From: Bacteroidota bacterium
GTDB lineage: Bacteria; Bacteroidota; Bacteroidia; Bacteroidales; VadinHA17
NCBI GenBank assembly: GCA_015222065.1
Contig: JADFUQ010000133.1
Location: forward strand, 1-45,748
Direction: 5' to 3'
DNA: 45,748 bases
Part shown: piece by piece, positions 8,641-17,030 of the stretch
Layout of the letters: each line of letters begins with the position of its first letter
Numbering within the stretch: the first letter of the stretch is position 1
The notes under the pieces: generated by a model
What the model saw: only the letters and a program-made list of their open reading frames with translations
Database searches by the model: none
Told to the model about the DNA's origin: nothing
Position numbers and translations under genes: made by a program

Positions 8641-9501
8641 TTACTCCTCGTAGAAAAACCTGGAAACAAGTGAAACGGGTATTTCTTCAAAATAGCGGTT
8701 TGAGGGATGAATATTTTCAGGAGCATTTGACAGGATTTCGTTAGGTGGTTTTTCCTTTTCGTTTCTTAACCTTTCAAAAAATGTTCCGGAAGTCATATCC
8801 CGGTCTGTTTTTTTTCTTGAATCAGCAAAAACATAAAGATCTTTATTAAAGTGTTTGCATGCAAGTGCAATGAGCATACTGCCTGTTTTATTGATAAAAC
8901 TATTTTCAAAAATGGCATCTGCTCCCAGTATAGCACAATCAATTGTAGGTATATGCAAACTAACTGATGCATCGGTTATCAATGTAATATTCAGTTTTTT
9001 CCTTGCAAGAAACCTTGCCTGAAGAATACCTTCTTTTACAGGATATGATACAGTTTGGATAATGTCAGGACAAATATCCTGTTTACATAAAATGCCGAAA
9101 ACATATCTGATAGTCAAACTATTACTATGCAACAGAACTTTTTTATTATTCAAATCAAGATTACCAATAACGGATGCTGCTATTCTGTCATTAACATCTT
9201 TCCATTTATTTTTATATGATAACAGGAACTGTGACATTTCTTTCATTATATCATTGGTTGGGAATCGGTATCCTTCAAGTACTTTCAGCCTGTTATTGAA
9301 TGCCCTGTAAAAATGAAAATATATTGAAAACCCCGAGAAACTGTCAATTAGCCGGTTCAGAATATTCTTCATATCCTGTATAGAATACTTGCCCGCATCA
9401 ACATGATATTCTTCAAGCAGATCAAGTAGTTTAACAAGAAGTGCTGATGAACCTGAGCGATTGTCACTCAGTAATTTATCTATTTCTTTGTGAAGATTCA
9501 T
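8641..9501 (-). CDS. eIF2B alpha/MtnA-fold (ribose-1,5-bisphosphate isomerase-like) protein
   Basis: The C-terminal half carries the initiation-factor-2B/MtnA signature: KKVLLHSNSLTIR, a middle VSYPVKEGILQARFLARK segment, ITDASV, CAILGADAIFENSFINKTGS, then LIALACK. This sugar-phosphate isomerase fold includes methylthioribose-1-phosphate isomerase and archaeal ribose-1,5-bisphosphate isomerase. The N-terminal half is helical. The ATG at 9501 (MNLHKEIDKLL) is preferred over 9573, because the extra 24 residues are low-complexity and overlap the divergent promoter region. Which sugar phosphate it uses cannot be decided here; it is not a clear MtnA. It is divergent from mccB, with only 75 bp between starts. 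Confidence 0.75.
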   Translation of the reverse strand: MNLHKEIDKLLSDNRSGSSALLVKLLDLLEEYHVDAGKYSIQDMKNILNRLIDSFSGFSIYFHFYRAFNNRLKVLEGYRFPTNDIMKEMSQFLLSYKNKWKDVNDRIAASVIGNLDLNNKKVLLHSNSLTIRYVFGILCKQDICPDIIQTVSYPVKEGILQARFLARKKLNITLITDASVSLHIPTIDCAILGADAIFENSFINKTGSMLIALACKHFNKDLYVFADSRKKTDRDMTSGTFFERLRNEKEKPPNEILSNAPENIHPSNRYFEEIPVSLVSRFFYEE

Positions 9502-9510
9502 GTAATGTTT

Positions 9511-9545
9511 TTTGACATAAAAGTAAGAATTTAGATTATTTTTTG
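9511..9545 (+). promoter_or_regulatory. Possible promoter of the branched acyl-CoA block
   Basis: TTTG (9511-9514) and TATTTTTTG (9537-9545) are 22 bases apart, a near match to the Bacteroidetes TTTG-N19-21-TAnnTTTG promoter with one extra T. It would place transcription start about 25 bases before the TTG start codon of mccB. Confidence 0.35.
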
Positions 9546-9576
9546 TATATTCCTGAAAATAAACAATTATCAAAAT

Positions 9577-11184
9577 TTGTACAAACTTAGTTCTAATATT
9601 TCTACAAATTCGGCCGGATTCAAGGAGAAAAGAGAAGCGAATTTAAAATTACTTGAAGAATATAAAAAGAAAATTCGCAAGATACAGGAGGGCGGAGGAA
9701 AAAAAGCCATTGATAAACACAGGTCGAGAGGCAAGTTACTTGCACGTGAAAGGATTGATCTGTTAATTGATCCGGATACCCCTTTTCTGGAACTTTCGGC
9801 AATGGCAGCTTACAACCAGTATGATAACAAGTTCCCGTCGGCAGGAATTGTTACTGGAATAGGTATTATCCATGGCAGGGAGACTGTAATTGTGACTAAT
9901 GATGCTACAGTGAAAGGTGGAACATATATTTCTGAAACTATCAAGAAACACATCCGTGCACAGGAAATTGCCATGGATAACCGATTACCATGTGTCTACA
10001 TGGTAGATTCAGGCGGAGTCTTTTTACCTGATCAGGCAAAAGTTTTCCCCGACAAATTTGATTTCGGCAGGATTTTCTTTAACCAGGCAAGATTGTCGGC
10101 AGAAGGAATACCCCAATTATCTATTGTTATGGGTTCCTGCACTGCCGGTGGTGCTTATGTTCCTGCTATGAGTGATGAGACAATTATTGTGAAAAAGCAG
10201 GGAACAATATTTATAGGTGGTCCTCCATTGGTAAAAGCTGCTACCGGTGAAGAAGTTACTGCAGAAGAACTTGGTGGTGCTGATGTTCACACCTCGGCTT
10301 CAGGTGTGTCAGATCATTTTGCTGAAAATGATAAACATGCCATTCATATCTGCAGAAATATTTTTGAAACACTTCCACTCCCCGAAAGACAAACTCTTGA
10401 TCTTGCTCCAATTGAAGAACCTGCATACGATCCTGAAGAATTATATGGAATAGCCCCTATTGATATAAAACAATCTGTTGATTCAAAAGAAATTATTATG
10501 CGGATGGTTGATGGCAGCAAATTTCATGAGTTTAAACAGCGTTATGCCCCAACATTAACAACCGGATTTGCAAGAATTATGGGATATCCTGTTGGAATTC
10601 TTGCAAATAATGGAGTATTATTCTCCGAAACTTCTCTGAAAGGAACTCATTTTATTGAATTATGTACACATAGGAAAATACCTATCATTTTCCTGCAGAA
10701 TATTACTGGTTTTATTGTTGGCAGACAATATGAAAAGCAAGGTATTGCAAGGGATGGAGCGAAATTGGTGCATGCGGTAGCAAATGCTACGGTGCCAAAG
10801 TTTTCAATAATTTTCGGCGGATCATTTGGTGCAGGTAATTATGCAATGGCCGGTCGTGCATACGAACCAAGATTGTTATTTATGTGGCCGAATGCAAGAA
10901 TATCTGTCATGGGTGGCGATCAGGCAGCTGATGTACTGGTTACTATAAAAAGAGATCAGTTTAAAGTAAAAAATAAAAAAGCTCCGGAAGAGGAATTGAA
11001 AAAACTAAGAAACGAAATATTGAAAAAGTATAATTACGAAGGTTCTGCTTATTATAGTACATCACGATTATGGGATGACGGAATAATTGACCAGGTGGAT
11101 ACAAGGAAAATATTGGCTATGGGGATATCAATGTCTCTTAACAGGAGGTTCCCTGATCCAAAATTCGGAGTGTTCAGAATGTAA
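9577..11184 (+). CDS. mccB: Methylcrotonyl-CoA carboxylase, carboxyltransferase (beta) subunit
   Basis: The 535-residue subunit transfers CO2 from carboxybiotin to 3-methylcrotonyl-CoA to give 3-methylglutaconyl-CoA, in the cytoplasm. The N-terminal crotonase-like half has HRSRGKLLARERIDLL, VDSGGVFLPDQ and GSCTAGGAYVPAMSDE. The C-terminal half has GTHFIELC, PIIFLQNITGFIVG and the second oxyanion loop FGGSFGAGNYAMAGRAY, followed by the MCC-like WPNARISVMGGDQAA. The start is a TTG: the resulting M-Y-K-L-x-S-N opening matches family members and no in-frame ATG precedes the conserved N terminus. LiuC and the alpha subunit follow at once, which supports MCC over propionyl-CoA carboxylase. Confidence 0.92.
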   Translation: MYKLSSNISTNSAGFKEKREANLKLLEEYKKKIRKIQEGGGKKAIDKHRSRGKLLARERIDLLIDPDTPFLELSAMAAYNQYDNKFPSAGIVTGIGIIHGRETVIVTNDATVKGGTYISETIKKHIRAQEIAMDNRLPCVYMVDSGGVFLPDQAKVFPDKFDFGRIFFNQARLSAEGIPQLSIVMGSCTAGGAYVPAMSDETIIVKKQGTIFIGGPPLVKAATGEEVTAEELGGADVHTSASGVSDHFAENDKHAIHICRNIFETLPLPERQTLDLAPIEEPAYDPEELYGIAPIDIKQSVDSKEIIMRMVDGSKFHEFKQRYAPTLTTGFARIMGYPVGILANNGVLFSETSLKGTHFIELCTHRKIPIIFLQNITGFIVGRQYEKQGIARDGAKLVHAVANATVPKFSIIFGGSFGAGNYAMAGRAYEPRLLFMWPNARISVMGGDQAADVLVTIKRDQFKVKNKKAPEEELKKLRNEILKKYNYEGSAYYSTSRLWDDGIIDQVDTRKILAMGISMSLNRRFPDPKFGVFRM

Positions 11185-11196
11185 TTCAAACTTCAT

Positions 11197-12003
11197 ATGC
11201 GGAAATTCAATACTCTTTTAGTAGATTTTGAGGATGATACAGCTATTATATGGCTTAACAGACCGGAGATACATAATGCTTTTAATGAAGTAATGATCTC
11301 GGAACTGATTGATTGCTTTGAAGAAATTAATAAACTGGATAAAATAAGGGTAGTTATTTTAAAAGGAAAAGGCAAATCTTTTTGTTCAGGAGCTGACCTT
11401 AATTGGATGAAGAATGTTGCGAATTATACATATGAACAAAACTACAAGGAAAGTTACCAACTTTCAAAATGTTTCCATACCATTTACACATGTAATAAAC
11501 CAACAATAGCAAGGGTTCACGGAGCAGCTATTGGAGGAGCTAATGGTTTACTTTCCGCATGTGATATGGCATACTGCGATCATGACACAGTTTTTTCTCT
11601 TAGTGAAGTGAAAATTGGGATCATTCCTGCATGTATTGCTCCATATGTAATAAAAAGAGTTGGCGAATTTACAGCAAGGGAACTTATGTTGACTGGCAGG
11701 CGAATTAAAGGAAAAGAGGCAGAATCGTTCCGCCTGGTTAACAAATCCCTTAACGTTAATGAGCAGGAATCATATATTAAATCAGTTATCGACAAATTGC
11801 AGACCAGTGGACCTAAGGCAATCGAACATTGTAAAAGCCTGATTTACAATATATCAAACAGGCTGCCATTAGATCAGTCACTCGAGGAAACTGCAAAAAT
11901 AATTGCAGAGATAAGAAACTCAGAAGAGGGGCAGGAAGGAATGTGCGCATTTCTTGAAAAAAGAGTTCCGAAATGGGCGGGACGAAAAAGAAGTAGGAAG
12001 TAA
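11197..12003 (+). CDS. liuC: Methylglutaconyl-CoA hydratase (enoyl-CoA hydratase family)
   Basis: This 268-residue crotonase-fold protein hydrates 3-methylglutaconyl-CoA to HMG-CoA, the step after methylcrotonyl-CoA carboxylase. Visible motifs are FCSGADLNWMKN (first oxyanion and CoA site), HGAAIGGANGLLSACDMAY (second oxyanion loop) and FSLSEVKIGIIPACIAPYV, whose SEVxxGxxPA-IxPYV form is characteristic of LiuC. It lies 12 bp after mccB and upstream of mccA, the usual leucine-degradation order. Reverse use, as in HMG-CoA-derived isovaleryl-CoA synthesis, is possible. The name rests on motif and context. Confidence 0.87.
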   Translation: MRKFNTLLVDFEDDTAIIWLNRPEIHNAFNEVMISELIDCFEEINKLDKIRVVILKGKGKSFCSGADLNWMKNVANYTYEQNYKESYQLSKCFHTIYTCNKPTIARVHGAAIGGANGLLSACDMAYCDHDTVFSLSEVKIGIIPACIAPYVIKRVGEFTARELMLTGRRIKGKEAESFRLVNKSLNVNEQESYIKSVIDKLQTSGPKAIEHCKSLIYNISNRLPLDQSLEETAKIIAEIRNSEEGQEGMCAFLEKRVPKWAGRKRSRK

Positions 12004-12108
12004 GTAGTAAATAGTAAGTAGAAGGAAGAGAGAAGAGGTGAGAGATGAGTGAAGAAGTAGGGAGTAAGATGCTGAGAGGATGAGGTTAAGATAGAGAAAA
12101 TCAGAAGC

Positions 12109-14118
12109 ATGAAATTATTTAAGAAAATACTTGTAGCCAACAGAGGCGAAATTGCAATTCGTGTGATGCGTACAGCTAAAGAAATGGGTATAAGAGTGGT
12201 AGCTGTTTATTCTGAAGCAGATGCTGATTCGCTTCATGTTAAAGTTGCTGATGAATCTTTCTGTATTGGGAAGGTATGTCTGACTGAAACATATTTAAAT
12301 ATTAATAAGATTATCAATGTCGCCCTGAAAGCAGGTTGTGAAGCTATTCATCCGGGTTACGGTTTTCTTGCTGAGAATCCCGAATTTGTTACAGCGTGTG
12401 AGAGTTCAGGTATAACATTTATAGGTCCTTCAAGTAAAGTGATTGCTTTAATGGGAAATAAGATTGAAGCTAGAAGTTTTATTAAAAGTATTAATATCCC
12501 ATTAGTTGATGGTGCTGTTGGCAAGGATACGGAGTCATTGGTTAAAGCAGGAAAAAAAATCTCATTTCCCCTGTTGCTGAAAGCTGCGGCGGGTGGAGGA
12601 GGCAAAGGGATGAGGATTGTCAGGGATGAAAAACAGCTTCGTGAAGGTTTGGAATCAACCGCCAGGGAAGCCAAAACATATTTTGGTGATGGGACTGTTT
12701 ATATTGAAAAGTACCTTGATGAACCCCGGCATATAGAATTTCAGGTTCTAGGTGATCATTTCGGAAATGTGATACATGTATTTGAGAGAGAATGTTCAAT
12801 ACAAAGACGTTATCAGAAAATTATTGAAGAATCTCCTTCAGTTACATTGACACCCGAAATCCGTGAGAAGATGGGTGAAACAGCAGTTAAAATATGTAAA
12901 AAAATCGGCTATAATAATGCCGGTACAATAGAATTCCTTGTTGATAAGAATTTAAATTTTTTCTTCCTTGAAATGAATACCCGGATACAGGTTGAACATC
13001 CGGTAACAGAGTTTACAACAGGACTTGATCTGGTTAAGGAACAGATATTCATTAGTGCAGGAAATCCCTTACGTTATAAACAAAAAGATATTGCACAAAA
13101 AGGTCATGCTATTGAAGCCAGAATTTATGCTGAAGATCCCTCAAACAGTTTCCTGCCGTCACCGGGAAAAATGACATTTTATAAAGAACCGGCAGGTAAG
13201 GATACCAGGGTGGATACTGCTGTTAAAGAAGCTGCGGAGATTAAAAGTTTATACGATCCGATGATAAGCAAATTAATTGTTTATGGTAAAAACAGGAATG
13301 AAGCAATAGGTAAGCTTGAATCAGCATTATCCGAGTATGTCATTCACGGCATTCAAACAAATATTGCATTCTTAATTGGGGTTTTGCAACATAAAAACTA
13401 TAGGAATAATCAGATATCTACACTATTCTGTTCTGAAAAAAGTTCGACAATTCTCGATAGTATAAAAAGAAAAAAGCATAAATTGGCTTTATTTGTTCCT
13501 GTACTGATTTTTGTAGCTTATATCTTAAGTAAAAAAAAATCCAATCATTCCTCTTTTGATAAGGAAAAGCAATTTATTTGGAATTATATCGGTTATTGGA
13601 GAAGTATAATTAAAATACCTATACAGGTTGACGGAGAGGAAAAAGAAGTAAATGTTTATTACAATAAAAAAGGAGAAGTCATAACTGAATTAGAAAAACG
13701 GGAATATTTAGTAAAATCTGATAGAATATCAAATGGGGAAATTGATTTATACATAAATAATAACCCTGTTCACGCATTTATTTCTGAAAAAAGTGTATTA
13801 CATTATTATATTACATATCAAGGGAATATATTTGAGATAATCAGAAGAGATTATCTGCAGGATGATATGGATACCGGGTCGTTTGAAGAAGATTCTGGTG
13901 ACGGTTCAGGTGTTTTAACATCTCCAATGCCAGGCAAAGTAATAAAGATAAACATTAAGAAAGGTGCAAAGATATCAAAAGGGGAAATTGTTATGATAAT
14001 TGAAGCAATGAAGATGGAGAATAATATAATTGCCGGTAAAGATGGAGTTATAAGTAATATAAATGTCACTTCTGGTCAGATGGTCGAAGGAGGAGCATCA
14101 TTGGCTTTGATTGAATGA
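12109..14118 (+). CDS. mccA: Methylcrotonyl-CoA carboxylase, biotin carboxylase/carrier (alpha) subunit
   Basis: Residues 1-445 form the ATP-grasp biotin carboxylase (NRGEIAIRVM, HPGYGFLAENPEF, AAAGGGGKGMRI, HVFERECSIQRRYQK, FLEMNTRIQVEHPVTE). The C terminus is a biotinyl domain with EAMKMEN, the modified lysine being K635. The whole is 669 residues, normal for a fused MCC alpha chain. The linker contains an unusually hydrophobic segment (about 458-473, LALFVPVLIFVAYIL) flanked by lysines. Many MCC alpha chains have a nonpolar helix here, so a membrane role is not assumed. A 105-bp spacer of degenerate GTAAGTAG/GAAGAG-type words separates it from liuC. Confidence 0.92.
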   Translation: MKLFKKILVANRGEIAIRVMRTAKEMGIRVVAVYSEADADSLHVKVADESFCIGKVCLTETYLNINKIINVALKAGCEAIHPGYGFLAENPEFVTACESSGITFIGPSSKVIALMGNKIEARSFIKSINIPLVDGAVGKDTESLVKAGKKISFPLLLKAAAGGGGKGMRIVRDEKQLREGLESTAREAKTYFGDGTVYIEKYLDEPRHIEFQVLGDHFGNVIHVFERECSIQRRYQKIIEESPSVTLTPEIREKMGETAVKICKKIGYNNAGTIEFLVDKNLNFFFLEMNTRIQVEHPVTEFTTGLDLVKEQIFISAGNPLRYKQKDIAQKGHAIEARIYAEDPSNSFLPSPGKMTFYKEPAGKDTRVDTAVKEAAEIKSLYDPMISKLIVYGKNRNEAIGKLESALSEYVIHGIQTNIAFLIGVLQHKNYRNNQISTLFCSEKSSTILDSIKRKKHKLALFVPVLIFVAYILSKKKSNHSSFDKEKQFIWNYIGYWRSIIKIPIQVDGEEKEVNVYYNKKGEVITELEKREYLVKSDRISNGEIDLYINNNPVHAFISEKSVLHYYITYQGNIFEIIRRDYLQDDMDTGSFEEDSGDGSGVLTSPMPGKVIKINIKKGAKISKGEIVMIIEAMKMENNIIAGKDGVISNINVTSGQMVEGGASLALIE

Positions 14119-14280
14119 AGAGCTAAGAGCTGAGAGCGGAGAGCAAAGGGTGTTGCAGTGTTGCAGTGTGAAGAGTTTCGGGGTTCGAGTTACGTGTTAC
14201 GGGTTAAGAAAAAAAATGTATAACTTTTAACTCTTGACTTATAACATTTAACTTATAACGTATAACATAATAATATTGGA
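14119..14280. repeat. Intergenic word-repeat block sharing vocabulary with other gaps
   Basis: A GAGCTGAGAGCGGAG-type word at 14127-14148 matches 28396-28417 at 20 of 22 positions. A GTTGCAGT word and a following 22-base word beginning GTTACGTGTTACGGG (14189-14210) are identical to 8538-8559. The end (14220-14280) is a run of TAACTTATAAC-like words. No reading frame is present. Confidence 0.7.
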
Positions 14281-14357
14281 ATAGTAAAAATTTGTATCAA
14301 AATACAATGATAAATAGTAATAGTCTTTCAATTTATTAACAATAAAAGATTACTTAT

Positions 14358-15404
14358 ATGGTCGGAATTATCGGATATGGTACACAAATACCCCGTTATC
14401 GCATTAAGGTTGAGGAGATTGCAAAGGTTTGGGGAGCAGATGCAGAAGCTTTGTCAAAGGGGTTGAACCTTTATGAAAAATCGGTACCTGCACCTGATGA
14501 GGATAGTGCTACACTTTCAGTTGGTGCTGCAAAAAATGCTCTTGCCAGGGCAGGAATTGATCCGAAATTGATCGGAGCGGTTTATGTAGGTAGCGAATCG
14601 CATCCTTATGCTGTTAAGCCTACGGGAACAATTGTTTCTGAAGCATTGGGTATTTGTCCTTATGTTCACACGGCAGATCTTGAATTTGCCTGTAAAGCAG
14701 GTACTGAAGGTATGTTTATTGCCTTGCATCTGGTTAAAACCGGTGTAATGGAATGTGCACTGGCAATAGGTGCTGATACTTCTCAGGGAGCTCCGGGAGA
14801 TGCACTTGAATATTCGGCAAGTGCAGGGGCTGCAGCATTCATAATGGGTACAAAAAATATTGTTGCCGAATTACTGGACACTCAATGCTATATGACTGAT
14901 ACTCCTGATTTTTGGAGACGGGAAAATGCTCACTATCCTGAACATGGTGGCAGATTTACAGGCAAACCGGCATATCAAAAACATATTTTTGGTGCTGTAG
15001 AGGCAATCCTTGAAAAAACAGGAATGAAGCCAAAGGATTTTGACTATCTTATTTTTCATCAGCCAAATGGCAAATTCCCAGTTCAGGCTGCCAAACAGCT
15101 TGGCTTCAATGAAGCACAGTACCGTTATGGTTTGTTATCTCCCACATTAGGGAATACTTATTCGGGCTCCTCTCCTATGGGACTGGCTGCCACTTTGGAT
15201 GAAGCTGGTTCTGATCAGCTCATACTGCTTGTATCATACGGATCAGGTGCAGGAAGTGATGCCTTTGTGTTTCGTACAACAAAACATTTGCTAAAAATCC
15301 GGAATCTGGCTCCCAGGGTCAGAAAGCAATTAAACAAGCATTTAAAATATCTTGAGTATGGTGAGTATGCAAAATTCAGAGGTAAAATTCTTAAACCAGA
15401 ATAA
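14358..15404 (+). CDS. Hydroxymethylglutaryl-CoA synthase, archaeal type
   Basis: This 348-residue enzyme condenses acetyl-CoA with acetoacetyl-CoA to HMG-CoA. It has the compact archaeal-type form rather than the longer MvaS form. Seen are MVGIIGYGTQIPRYRI, the catalytic Glu region VYVGSESHPYAVKP (E80), the nucleophile Cys in ADLEFACKAGTEGMF (C112), LIFHQPNGKFP with the catalytic His, and SYGSGAGSDAFVF. A thiolase and a DUF35 protein follow directly (9-bp and 34-bp gaps), the set that forms one complex in archaea. In this MCC/LiuC context it either removes HMG-CoA by running backwards or supplies it for reverse flux; sequence does not settle direction. Confidence 0.9.
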   Translation: MVGIIGYGTQIPRYRIKVEEIAKVWGADAEALSKGLNLYEKSVPAPDEDSATLSVGAAKNALARAGIDPKLIGAVYVGSESHPYAVKPTGTIVSEALGICPYVHTADLEFACKAGTEGMFIALHLVKTGVMECALAIGADTSQGAPGDALEYSASAGAAAFIMGTKNIVAELLDTQCYMTDTPDFWRRENAHYPEHGGRFTGKPAYQKHIFGAVEAILEKTGMKPKDFDYLIFHQPNGKFPVQAAKQLGFNEAQYRYGLLSPTLGNTYSGSSPMGLAATLDEAGSDQLILLVSYGSGAGSDAFVFRTTKHLLKIRNLAPRVRKQLNKHLKYLEYGEYAKFRGKILKPE

Positions 15405-15413
15405 GAGAATAAT

Positions 15414-16571
15414 ATGAAAGAAATAGCTGTTATAGGAATTGGAATAACAAAATTTGGTGAACTATGGGAAAAATCTCTTAGAGATATTGCCGTAGAAAGT
15501 GCAATAAATTGTCTTGAAGATGCAGGTATCGACCGGATTGATTCAATTAATATTGGCTGTATGTCAAGCGGATTATTTAATGGACAGGAACATCTGGCAA
15601 GTATGATCGCTGATTATTTAGGAAGATTGGATATTCCATCAACCCGTGTTGAGTCTGCTTGTGTTTCCGGAGGTCTTGCTGTTCGTAATGCCTGCCTGGA
15701 AATTGCCGCGGGAGTTTCTGATTATGCATTAGCCATAGGAGTAGAAAAAATGACTGATGTGAGTATGGGAAAAGCAACTTATGCATTAGCAACTGCAGCC
15801 GATCAGGATTATGAAGCATTTCATGGAATTACATTTCCAGGACTATATGCTATGCTTGCCAGGGCCCACATGGAACGTTATGGAACCACAAGAGAACAGA
15901 TGGCACAAGTTTCTGTAAAAAACCATTATAATGGTTCAATGAATTCAAATGCACAGTTTCCTTTCACAATAACACGGGATACAGTTCTAAATTCAACCAT
16001 GATCGCTGATCCGTTACGTTTAATGGATTGCTCACCAGTTACTGATGGTGCTGCCGCAGTGTTACTAACAACAGTTGAAAAAGCAAAAAAGCTGAAAAAG
16101 CATCCACTGGTTGTAATAAGTGGTTTTGGCAGTGCCACTGATTCAATTGCTCTTAGCCATCGTAAGAAACTAACCGAACTACAAGCTGTTAAGAAATCTG
16201 CTGCCAAAGCATTAAAAATGGCAGAAAGAACAATTGATGATATTGATTTTGCCGAGGTGCACGATTGTTTCACAATCGCTGAAATCCTGGTATTGGAATC
16301 AATGGGTATAATTGGTCCTGGTAAAGGTGGTCCTGCAACAGTTGATGGTTATACTGCACTGGATGGTAAATTCCCTGTTAATCCATCAGGCGGATTAAAA
16401 TCGAAAGGACATCCTGTTGGAGCTACAGGGGTTGCCCAGATTTTTGAAGCAGTAAATCAATTAAGAGGCAATAGCGAAAAACGTCAGATTCCCGGAGTAA
16501 AAATCGGTCTTGCCCAGAATATGGGAGGATCAGGTGGCAGTAGTGTATGTCATATATTAGAAGCAAAATAA
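15414..16571 (+). CDS. Acetyl-CoA acetyltransferase, archaeal-type thiolase
   Basis: This 385-residue thiolase carries the acyl-accepting Cys in [16 protein letters not shown] (C83). Conserved segments include [17 protein letters not shown] and the C-terminal [20 protein letters not shown] with its His. A second reactive Cys at the usual C-terminal position is replaced by a glycine-rich loop ([14 protein letters not shown]), as in archaeal or SCP2-like thiolases. It probably interconverts acetoacetyl-CoA and acetyl-CoA, passing acetoacetyl-CoA to the adjacent HMG-CoA synthase through the DUF35 partner. The 9-bp gap after the synthase gene supports co-translation. Confidence 0.88.
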   Translation: MKEIAVIGIGITKFGELWEKSLRDIAVESAINCLEDAGIDRIDSINIGCMSSGLFNGQEHLASMIADYLGRLDIPSTRVESACVSGGLAVRNACLEIAAGVSDYALAIGVEKMTDVSMGKATYALATAADQDYEAFHGITFPGLYAMLARAHMERYGTTREQMAQVSVKNHYNGSMNSNAQFPFTITRDTVLNSTMIADPLRLMDCSPVTDGAAAVLLTTVEKAKKLKKHPLVVISGFGSATDSIALSHRKKLTELQAVKKSAAKALKMAERTIDDIDFAEVHDCFTIAEILVLESMGIIGPGKGGPATVDGYTALDGKFPVNPSGGLKSKGHPVGATGVAQIFEAVNQLRGNSEKRQIPGVKIGLAQNMGGSGGSSVCHILEAK

Positions 16572-16605
16572 GTATAAAACGTTATTAATTAAAAACTAAC
16601 ATACT

Positions 16606-17004
16606 ATGAATGTTCCAAGACATTGGAGAGAAACGCCTGAACGTTACAGAATGGAAGCTGCAAAATGCAGGAAATGCGGAAAAATTTCATTTCCTGCCAG
16701 ACTGATCTGTCCTGCATGTGGCAACAAGGTCTTCGATAAAATTAACCTCTCGGGTAAAGGTAAACTCTTAACCTATACAATTATTCGAACTGCTCCTGAA
16801 GGATTTGAAGATATTGCCCCATATGCTGTTGGTATTGTTGAAATGGAAGAGAGAGTCAGGGTTATGGGGCAGATTACCGATTGTGATCTGTTAAATTTGA
16901 AAACCGGTGATAAATTGATTTCGAAGTTCAGAAGAATTAACGAGGAAGGAAAAACAGGACTTATAATGTATGCATACAAGTTCGTTCCTGATGTTGGTAT
17001 CTGA
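16606..17004 (+). CDS. Zn-ribbon OB-fold (DUF35) protein of thiolase/HMG-CoA synthase complex
   Basis: This 132-residue protein has an N-terminal rubredoxin-like zinc ribbon (C21, C24, C35, C38; CRKCG and CPACG). An OB fold follows, with GKGKLLTYTIIRTAPEGFED and APYAVGIVEMEE. In archaea this family bridges thiolase and HMG-CoA synthase and shares a CoA-binding cleft, allowing the endergonic thiolase step to be pulled by condensation. Its place directly after both partners makes the same role likely. The family also serves other thiolases, so assignment rests on context. Confidence 0.88.
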   Translation: MNVPRHWRETPERYRMEAAKCRKCGKISFPARLICPACGNKVFDKINLSGKGKLLTYTIIRTAPEGFEDIAPYAVGIVEMEERVRVMGQITDCDLLNLKTGDKLISKFRRINEEGKTGLIMYAYKFVPDVGI

Positions 17005-17030
17005 AAAAAAAGTATTAACCTGAATTAATT

